The notes under the pieces are model-generated. The model saw only the letters and a program-made list of their open reading frames with translations. It ran no database searches and was not told the origin of the DNA. The position numbers and the translations under genes were made by a program. DNA of 5,294 bases from an uncultured Bacteroidales bacterium (lineage in GTDB: Bacteria > Bacteroidota > Bacteroidia > Bacteroidales > Lentimicrobiaceae), in contig CALMDN010000274.1 of the NCBI GenBank assembly GCA_937864935.1, positions 1 to 5,294 on the forward strand. Direction: 5' to 3'. Shown piece by piece: positions 1 to 4,688 of the stretch (within the stretch, counting starts at the first letter, position 1; each line of letters starts with the position of its first letter).

Positions 1-69
1 TTATCATTGCAGAATAATACTTTCCAACTAACAAATTATAATCCTGATCTGGAAAGCATCAAAGACTAA
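1..69 (+). CDS. Possible C-terminal end of an upstream gene (partial)
   Basis: Frame 1 is open from the first base for 22 codons and ends at TAA 67-69, with the final residues PDLESIKD. The other two forward frames hit stops within about 30 bases. The stretch could be the tail of a gene that begins outside the window, but 22 codons of AT-rich sequence are too few to recognise a family, and chance openness is quite possible. If real, its stop lies 214 bases before the ATPase start, so the ATPase pair probably has its own promoter. Confidence 0.3.
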   Translation, partial: LSLQNNTFQLTNYNPDLESIKD

Positions 70-155
70 ATAAATGATATACCAATTAATTCTATACTGC
101 ACCTTACAACTAAATATTGTAAATGAAGTTTCCTCTGTGGTATTTTCGGGAACGC

Positions 156-169
156 TTTGCATAAGCAAA
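156..169. repeat. Small inverted repeat TTTGC-ATAA-GCAAA
   Basis: Perfect 5-bp arms (156-160 and 165-169) flank the tetraloop ATAA. The bases also allow a shifted pairing, GCTT (154-157) with AAGC (163-166). It lies about 115 bases upstream of the ATPase start and overlaps the TTTG of the weak promoter candidate. A dyad of this size could be an operator half-site pair or chance. Function is unknown. Confidence 0.3.
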
Positions 170-185
170 ACTTTATCTGATTTGA

Positions 186-202
186 GTTAGTCATATTCTA
201 AC
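186..202. repeat. Inverted repeat GTTAG-N7-CTAAC in the ATPase leader
   Basis: Perfect 5-bp arms (186-190 and 198-202) surround a 7-base spacer. The dyad extends outward imperfectly: TGAGTTAG at 183-190 can pair with CTAAC...TCA at 198-208 if three bases are bulged. It sits 80 to 100 bases before the ATPase start, where an operator or 5' UTR hairpin could act. AT-rich DNA produces such dyads often, so support is modest. Confidence 0.3.
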
Positions 203-283
203 AACTCATTAGATGTAATTTTAGATAGATTTTCAGTGATTTATCATCGCTCATTAATAGGAAAACATTGTTATTTTTACAAG

Positions 284-1507
284 ATGAAAAACAAGATTGA
301 CAATACAACCGTTCCCCGCATCGAGTACCTGAGGGTAAAGAATTTCCGGGCATTGCAGGATTTCGAGCTGAACCATATCAAACCGCTGACAGTTTTTCTT
401 GGACCGAATGGCAGCGGTAAGTCCACCGTTTTTGATGTATTTGCTTTTCTGAGCGAGTGTTTTTCTGTTGGATTACGAAAAGCCTGGGATAAACGCGGCA
501 GGTTTAAAGAACTCAGGACCAGAGGCTGCGGGGGTCCCATTGAGTTTGAACTGAAATACCGGGAAAAACCTGGTTCTCCGGTTATCACCTATATTCTTAA
601 CATAGATGAAGATTCAAAAGGCCCTTTTGTTGCAAGTGAGCGTTTGCTCTGGAGAAGAGGAAGCAAGGGGCAGCCATTTGCATTTCTTGAATTTGAGAAA
701 GGGATTGGCAAAGTCATTACAGGTATTGCCCCGGAGATTACCGATGCCAAGCAGGAAGAAGCACTGGATAGTCCTGATATGCTTGCAGTGAATACACTGG
801 GACAGTTGTCGAAAAATCCCAGGGTGATTGCTCTCCGGCGCTTTATCTCAGGATGGTATCTTTCGTACCTGACAGCCGATCAGACACGGGGAATTCCTGA
901 AGCCGGCGCTCAGGAGCGATTGTCAGCAACCGGCGACAACCTGCCCAATGTTGTTCAGTACTTAAGGGAACAGCACGAATCCATTCTGAACAGAGTATTG
1001 GAGACGCTTTCAAAACGGGTTCCCAGGCTTGAAAAGGTGGATGCTGATATCATGCAGGATGGCCGTTTGTTGCTTCAGATAAAAGATGCTCCCTTTGAAC
1101 GTCCGATATTGTCGAAGTTTGCTTCAGATGGCACCCTTAAGTTGCTCGCTTACCTCATTGTTTTATACGATCCGTTTCCTCCACAGTTAATCGGAATTGA
1201 AGAACCCGAGAATCAACTGCATCCGCGTTTACTGGCCGAACTTAGCGAGGAGTGCAGGGCTGCAGCAGAAAACTCACAGTTGATGGTAACTACACACAGC
1301 CCGTTTTTTGTAAATGGTTTGAATCCGGAAGAATTGTGGGTTTTATACAGGGACAACCGTGGCTTTACACAGGCAAAATGTGCCTCCGCAATGCCCGGGA
1401 TCATTGAGTTTATCAAAGAAGGGGCATTACTGGGCAATCTCTGGGTTGAAGGTCATTTTGATGTCGGCGACCCCCTTGTAAATGCAGGTAGCGGCTTAAT
1501 TAACTAA
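284..1507 (+). CDS. AAA family ATPase (ABC/RecF-like, AAA_21 type), first gene of a two-gene system
   Basis: Predicted 407-residue cytoplasmic ATPase of the ABC-like/OLD-like group. In order it shows an N-terminal strand ([13 protein letters not shown]) typical of RecF/SMC-type heads, Walker [10 protein letters not shown] at about residues 40-48, and a conserved [16 protein letters not shown] segment in the middle. Then come a signature-like SDGTL at 281-285, Walker [10 protein letters not shown] at 302-310 with the catalytic Glu context EEPE, a D-loop-like LHPRLL, and the H-loop TTHSP with His338. No long coiled coil is visible, so it is a compact head rather than a true SMC. A GTG at 236 in the same frame would add 16 residues, but the homology-like region begins after the ATG at 284, and the A-rich context before that ATG suits Bacteroidota. 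It ends 12 bases before the DUF4276 gene, so the two should be one transcript. The likely role is ATP-dependent sensing or gating of its partner. Defence is inferred from architecture only. Confidence 0.9.
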   Translation: MKNKIDNTTVPRIEYLRVKNFRALQDFELNHIKPLTVFLGPNGSGKSTVFDVFAFLSECFSVGLRKAWDKRGRFKELRTRGCGGPIEFELKYREKPGSPVITYILNIDEDSKGPFVASERLLWRRGSKGQPFAFLEFEKGIGKVITGIAPEITDAKQEEALDSPDMLAVNTLGQLSKNPRVIALRRFISGWYLSYLTADQTRGIPEAGAQERLSATGDNLPNVVQYLREQHESILNRVLETLSKRVPRLEKVDADIMQDGRLLLQIKDAPFERPILSKFASDGTLKLLAYLIVLYDPFPPQLIGIEEPENQLHPRLLAELSEECRAAAENSQLMVTTHSPFFVNGLNPEELWVLYRDNRGFTQAKCASAMPGIIEFIKEGALLGNLWVEGHFDVGDPLVNAGSGLIN

Positions 1508-1519
1508 TACCGGAAAGTT

Positions 1520-2125
1520 ATGCACCTGGAATTTCTTCTGGAAGAGCCTTCCGCGGAAAAGGTTTTGAGAAATATTCTGCCTTCAATAGTCACAGGGAAT
1601 CACACGTTTAAATGTATTGTTTTTCAGGGTAAGTACGATTTGCTTAAGAAACTTCCCGCCAGGCTTCGTGCTTATAAACGTTGGATTCCAGAAAATTACA
1701 GAATTATTGTGCTGGTTGACCGTGACCAGGAAAACTGTACAGAGCTGAAAAGCAAGCTTAACCGATTCGCTGCTGAGTCAGGTCTTCTATGCAGGTCTAC
1801 TGCCAGTGGTGCTTTTTTTCAGGTGCTCAACCGGATTGCTGTTGAGGAAATTGAAGCCTGGTTTTTCGGTGATCCGGAGGCTATCCGATTGGCATTCCCT
1901 AAGATTGCAGTCTTTGAAAATAAAGCTCAATACCGCAATCCCGATGATATAGTCAACACCTGGGAGATGCTTGAGAAACTGCTCCAGCAAAAAGGCTATC
2001 ACCGCACAGGTTTAAGAAAGGGCGATGCAGCAAATGCAATTTCTGTGCATATGCAGCCCTTAAAGAACAAGTCAAAAAGTTTTCAGGTATTCTGGGATGG
2101 AGTTTCAGCCTGCTTAAAAATTTAA
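1520..2125 (+). CDS. DUF4276 family protein with TOPRIM-like acidic motifs, putative nuclease partner of the ATPase
   Basis: Predicted 201-residue soluble protein that I recognise as DUF4276-like from the run LLEEPSAEKVL, FQGKYDLLKKLP, IVLVDRDQENC, NRIAVEEIEAWFFGD and GLRKGDAANAI. The order strand-Glu-helix (E8/E9), then strand-DxD (D67, D69), then a further acidic cluster (E109, E110, E112) matches what a TOPRIM fold needs to hold Mg2+ in OLD-type nucleases. Assignment to TOPRIM is my reading of the motifs, not a search result. No signal peptide or membrane segment is seen, and the length looks complete. The gene starts 12 bases after the ATPase stop. The purine-rich GGAAAG at 1512-1517 ends only two bases before ATG, too close for a normal ribosome site, so coupling to the upstream gene is likely. 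The pair probably acts together, with the ATPase controlling this effector. The substrate (DNA, RNA or tRNA) cannot be told. Confidence 0.85.
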   Translation: MHLEFLLEEPSAEKVLRNILPSIVTGNHTFKCIVFQGKYDLLKKLPARLRAYKRWIPENYRIIVLVDRDQENCTELKSKLNRFAAESGLLCRSTASGAFFQVLNRIAVEEIEAWFFGDPEAIRLAFPKIAVFENKAQYRNPDDIVNTWEMLEKLLQQKGYHRTGLRKGDAANAISVHMQPLKNKSKSFQVFWDGVSACLKI

Positions 2126-2179
2126 ATCCTGTATATACAATAGCTGGTTTTCTATTTTTATTTTATTAATTTACAGGAT
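2126..2179 (+). terminator. Weak terminator candidate after the DUF4276 gene
   Basis: Immediately after the stop codon, ATCCTGTA (2126-2133) is matched by its exact reverse complement TACAGGAT (2172-2179), with a 38-base AT-rich loop. Inside the loop a 5-bp hairpin, AATAG (2139-2143) with CTATT (2152-2156), is followed by a T-rich run to about 2170. The T-rich run suits intrinsic termination, but the inner stem is weak and the outer loop is long. I hold this as a candidate end of the ATPase/DUF4276 transcript. Confidence 0.3.
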
Positions 2180-2373
2180 ATTATCTGATTTGCATGTTGA
2201 CAAAATCTTATTACAGAATAATTCATCTTAAAAGACGGTAATTTCATTTTAATTATCTATGCTTCGCAAAAGACACCCTCTGGCGAAATCTGCATTCCGG
2301 CAAAACCAATCCTCAACTGTCGGGTTTATTTGATGGACCCATTGTATCAATCAATTCCGTAAACCGACCCGGC
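2180..2373. other. Gene-free stretch upstream of the S41 gene
   Basis: This is the remainder of a 248-base gap. Up to about 2260 it is AT-rich; from there to 2373 the composition becomes like the coding DNA downstream. The frame of the S41 gene stays open back to the TAA at 2239-2241 but contains no ATG, GTG or TTG before 2374, so I do not extend the gene. TTTATTTG at 2325-2332 differs from the Bacteroidota -7 box TAnnTTTG only at the essential A, and no TTTG lies at the right distance upstream. No promoter is called. Confidence 0.4.
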
Positions 2374-3387
2374 ATGAAAAAACACCTCCTTTCCTTGCTG
2401 TTCATATTCTATTGGGCTACCTCAATCGCCCAGTTTCCGGCTTCCGTTGACAGTGTTTATACCTTTATGAAGTACAATTCAGTTCACCGCAATTCCATTG
2501 ACTGGAATCTGACCGACAAACAATTCCGGAAGCAGATCAGTGCAGCCTCTACCCTGTCAGATACCATGAGCTGCTTTGTGAAAGTGCTGGAATCGCTCAA
2601 CGATGTGCATACCCAGATTTACCTCAACAACCAGTACTACGGCCACTACCCTGCTTTCGGCGATTCTGCCATGGCCAGGCTGCTTCCGCTCATCGAAAAA
2701 GCCGGTGCTGAAACCAATCAGTTACACACCGCAAGACCAGCCCCAGGCATAGCCTACCTGAGGGTGCCAACATTTATGGTTTCGGATGCGCAACAGGTGA
2801 CTGCCTATGCACAGGCCCTGCGCGACAGCGTTGATGCACTCTGCCGTGAACAGGCAAAAGGGCTGATCATCGATCTGCGGCTTAACGGTGGCGGCAACCT
2901 CTATCCCATGCTATCCGGGCTGGGCTGCCTGCTTGGAAACAGGGTGATCGGCTACGAAACCGATGCGTCAGACAGCCTTGTGAGAACCTGGGAGATACTC
3001 AACGGCAATTTTGTCCTGGGCGGCTATCAGACAACCAGCCTCAGTGAAGGATGTTTGCCTGAACAGGAGTCCTTACCGGTGGTGGTGATCACCGGCCCGG
3101 CCACACGGAGCTCGGGCAGCATGACCGCCATCGCCTTTAAAGGAAGATACAACACGCTAGTTATCGGCGAACATACAGCCGACGGCTACACAACTTCCAA
3201 CAGCTATTTTCAGTTTGCACCGGGATTGGTGTTTAATTTTGCCATCGGTTTTGTGGCTGACCGGAATAAACACCTTTACAAAACAAGTGTGAATCCTGAT
3301 CTTTTGCTGCTTTCGGCTGACAATTTTGAGAATCTGAAGGAAGATAAAAAAGTCATGTACGCTATCCGATGGCTGCTTGAGCATTAA
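2374..3387 (+). CDS. Secreted S41 family (TSPc) peptidase-like protein
   Basis: Predicted 337-residue exported protein. Residues 1-20 form a signal peptide with a KK n-region, the hydrophobic core LLSLLFIFYWATS and an end at SIAQ, with cleavage likely after Ala19. The S41 core follows: LNDVHT around 75-80 with candidate catalytic His79; GIAYLRVPTF, the usual first core strand; the diagnostic GLIIDLRLNGGGN at about 163-175; then VVVITGPATRSSGS with candidate nucleophile Ser246 or Ser247; AIAFKGRYNT; and IGEHTADGYTTSN with Glu266. Many relatives have SSGE here, whereas this protein has SSGS (Ser249). No PDZ domain is evident, and the FGKG-type lysine of CtpA proteases is absent, so it sits nearer the tricorn/CPAF-like or general TSPc branch. 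It should act in the periplasm or outside the cell on unknown substrates. The 248-base and 311-base gaps on either side make it a single-gene unit. No Shine-Dalgarno sequence is visible. Family confidence is high; catalytic activity is uncertain. Confidence 0.85.
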   Translation: MKKHLLSLLFIFYWATSIAQFPASVDSVYTFMKYNSVHRNSIDWNLTDKQFRKQISAASTLSDTMSCFVKVLESLNDVHTQIYLNNQYYGHYPAFGDSAMARLLPLIEKAGAETNQLHTARPAPGIAYLRVPTFMVSDAQQVTAYAQALRDSVDALCREQAKGLIIDLRLNGGGNLYPMLSGLGCLLGNRVIGYETDASDSLVRTWEILNGNFVLGGYQTTSLSEGCLPEQESLPVVVITGPATRSSGSMTAIAFKGRYNTLVIGEHTADGYTTSNSYFQFAPGLVFNFAIGFVADRNKHLYKTSVNPDLLLLSADNFENLKEDKKVMYAIRWLLEH

Positions 3388-3407
3388 ATGACTGCAACCT
3401 GAAAAAA

Positions 3408-3431
3408 CATGCATTGCCTGCATGAACAGGC
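3408..3431 (+). terminator. Overlapping hairpins after the S41 gene (terminator-like region)
   Basis: Two mutually exclusive stems share bases. CATGCA (3408-3413) pairs with TGCATG (3419-3424) around a 5-base loop, and GCCTG (3416-3420) pairs with CAGGC (3427-3431) around a 6-base loop. They lie 20 bases after the S41 stop. No T tract follows directly; a run of seven T lies about 30 bases on, at 3460-3466. The position suggests transcript-end structure, but a classic intrinsic terminator is not formed. Confidence 0.3.
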
Positions 3432-3528
3432 TAAAATTCCCCTATCAATTCCCCCACTCTTTTTTTACGACTTCCATCGTAATTGTCACCGATACCCACA
3501 TACAATATACCGATTGATTCCGGATTGT

Positions 3529-3538
3529 CTCAGCTGAG
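3529..3538. repeat. 10-bp perfect palindrome CTCAGCTGAG
   Basis: A perfect 10-base palindrome with no spacer lies 160 bases upstream of the kinase start, in gene-free DNA. It could be a dimer-binding site or part of a repeat element. A 10-base palindrome is expected several times by chance in a window of this size, so it matters only together with its neighbours. Confidence 0.3.
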
Positions 3539-3578
3539 GTTGTTGTGAACCGAAAAAGCAGCACCTGCACAATAAAAC

Positions 3579-3613
3579 CGGCAAGCGTGGGTTAGAACAC
3601 CGCAAGCGTCGGT
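3579..3613. repeat. 14-bp direct repeat at 21-bp spacing, possible LytTR-type binding site
   Basis: CGGCAAGCGTGGGT (3579-3592) recurs as CCGCAAGCGTCGGT (3600-3613): 12 of 14 bases are identical, including the core GCAAGCGT. The period of 21 bases places both copies on the same face of the helix. LytTR-domain regulators are known to bind paired direct repeats about two helical turns apart, and a LytTR regulator is encoded in the operon that starts 86 bases downstream. Autoregulation is inference. The core does not clearly match the published LytTR consensus, so it may instead be a repeat-element feature. Confidence 0.4.
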
Positions 3614-3698
3614 ATGATTCACCGGATCGTATATCGGATTTGTAACTCCAGCCGGCCTGGCAGACTTTTGTTCTGGTAAACCTTAACACCATCAGAAA

Positions 3699-4688
3699 AT
3701 GAAAAAGTCAGTCATTGTTAACATTCACCTGATCTTCTGGGCTTTACTCGCCTTGTTCACCTTTTTTGTACCGGCCTTTATCACCCGGATTCTGCATCCT
3801 GAAGAATACCAGCGCTTCAGCAGCCTGATGATTGTTTTTGCACCGGTACTGTTTTATGCCGGTTATCTTGGGTTGGCAGCCATCCGCCTCACCCGTACCG
3901 GAATAGTGGTTGCTCTCGCATTATGCATTGCAGCAGCGGTTTCCCTTTATCTGTCATCTGCTTTATTCACGGCATATGCGGCTGTGGCTGGTATTCAGCT
4001 ATTTATCTGGGCCGGCACCGGAGTACTTTTCAGGTTTTTCATCGACTGGTTCAGAAAACGGGATGAACTGCTCCTTCAAGGTCAGGAATCAGCCAGAAGC
4101 AACCTGGCATTGCTGAAAAGCAGGGTTAGCCCGCATTTCCTCTTCAACACCCTGCACAACATCGATGCACTGATTTCGTGCGATAAGGAGAAAGCTTCGG
4201 ATTCACTGCTTAAGCTGGCCGACATTATGCGTTACATGCTCTATGATGCACAGGCCGACCGCACTTCGCTGGTCAGGGAAGTGGAATTCGTGGAGCAGTA
4301 CATCGCCCTTGAGCGTTTGAGGTTGAAGAATCCAGCCTTTGTTGACTATACATTTACTGGCAATCCGGAAGGATTAATTGTTGCACCCATGCTGCTCATT
4401 CCTTTCGTTGAAAACGCATTCAAACACTCGGTTGATTCAGGGAATGAGAAAGGAATTGTGATCCGGATTTCGCTGGAAAAGAAGCGTTTGCATTTTTTCT
4501 GTGAAAACCACTTTGAAGACGCTGAAGTTCAGAACGATCCGGACCATGGTATCGGCCTGAAAACAGTCAGGCAACGTCTTCAGCTGATCTATGGCAGCAA
4601 TCACCGCCTGAGCCTGTTATCAGTTTACCCTGTATTTACCGTACAACTTGAAATACCTGCCGATGAAGATCCATTGCATAGCCATTGA
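3699..4688 (+). CDS. LytS/YehU-type membrane sensor histidine kinase (His_kinase, PF06580 type)
   Basis: Predicted 329-residue inner-membrane kinase. Four hydrophobic segments at about residues 9-28, 43-65, 69-91 and 93-115 form the sensor region with hardly any periplasmic domain. A short linker rich in charged residues (FRKRDELLLQGQES) then leads to the kinase core. The H-box SRVSPHFLFNTLHNIDAL carries phospho-acceptor His146. Next come DIMRYMLYD and the conserved VEFVEQYIALERLRL, the N-box LIPFVENAFKHS with Asn239, and the ATP-binding GIGLKTVRQRL at 284-294. Many relatives have NPHFLFN; this one has SPHFLFN. The ATG at 3699 follows an A-rich stretch (CAGAAA) with no Shine-Dalgarno sequence, as usual in Bacteroidota. 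Its last 26 bases overlap the response regulator gene in another frame, so both are translated from one message. The signal sensed is unknown; the four-helix membrane sensor has no recognisable ligand domain. Confidence 0.93.
   Translation: MKKSVIVNIHLIFWALLALFTFFVPAFITRILHPEEYQRFSSLMIVFAPVLFYAGYLGLAAIRLTRTGIVVALALCIAAAVSLYLSSALFTAYAAVAGIQLFIWAGTGVLFRFFIDWFRKRDELLLQGQESARSNLALLKSRVSPHFLFNTLHNIDALISCDKEKASDSLLKLADIMRYMLYDAQADRTSLVREVEFVEQYIALERLRLKNPAFVDYTFTGNPEGLIVAPMLLIPFVENAFKHSVDSGNEKGIVIRISLEKKRLHFFCENHFEDAEVQNDPDHGIGLKTVRQRLQLIYGSNHRLSLLSVYPVFTVQLEIPADEDPLHSH

Larger units (their letters stand above)
70..283. other. AT-rich leader upstream of the ATPase gene
   Basis: This AT-rich stretch has no convincing reading frame and presumably carries the promoter of the ATPase/DUF4276 pair. 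A TTTG at 156-159 is followed 17 bases later by NNTTTG at 179-184. This partly resembles the Bacteroidota -33 (TTTG) and -7 (TAnnTTTG) elements, but the TA of the -7 box is missing, so I do not call a promoter. Two small inverted repeats are listed separately. I see no tRNA, rRNA or riboswitch-like structure. Confidence 0.5.
3432..3698. other. Intergenic region upstream of the kinase/regulator operon
   Basis: I see no gene here. A 7-T run at 3460-3466 marks a boundary, after which composition becomes more GC-balanced. The region then holds the palindrome CTCAGCTGAG (3529-3538), the paired direct repeat at 3579-3613, and a GC-rich imperfect palindrome CCAGCCGGCCTGG (3648-3660) ending 38 bases before the kinase start. 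A 68-codon frame is open on the minus strand (3486-3692), which I judge spurious. The stretch gives me the impression of a dispersed extragenic repeat of Bacteroidota genomes, an unverified impression. The kinase promoter must lie here, but no clear TTTG/TAnnTTTG pair is found. Confidence 0.45.

Noticed and set aside
236..283. GTG start adding 16 residues to the ATPase
   Set aside because: The extra residues are low-quality AT-rich translation without similarity to the family's N-terminus. ATG 284 has a typical A-rich Bacteroidota context and lies just before the conserved first strand.
277..588. Minus-strand and alternative-frame openings inside the ATPase gene (also 606-791 and 1213-1437)
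   Set aside because: They are shadows of the ATPase, whose own frame carries every motif.
284..2125. Naming the pair as PARIS, Gabija, Septu or a retron effector
   Set aside because: The second protein looks like DUF4276, not the DUF4435 of PARIS, a helicase or an HNH protein, and no reverse transcriptase or ncRNA is seen. Only the general design is shared.
173..2192. 12-mer TTATCTGATTTG at 173-184 and 2181-2192 as attachment-site or target duplication
   Set aside because: The similarity does not extend beyond 12 bases, and in a window of this size roughly one 12-base match is expected by chance, more in AT-rich DNA. Kept only as a side remark to the cassette finding.
2259..2333. Short ORF starting at ATG 2259 (24 codons)
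   Set aside because: Too short, no ribosome site, and basic low-information sequence. Nothing supports translation.
3486..3692. 68-codon minus-strand gene
   Set aside because: It shows no domain, no hydrophobic pattern and an odd Arg/Cys/Ser-rich composition, and it lies over repeats. More likely a chance frame in a structured extragenic sequence.
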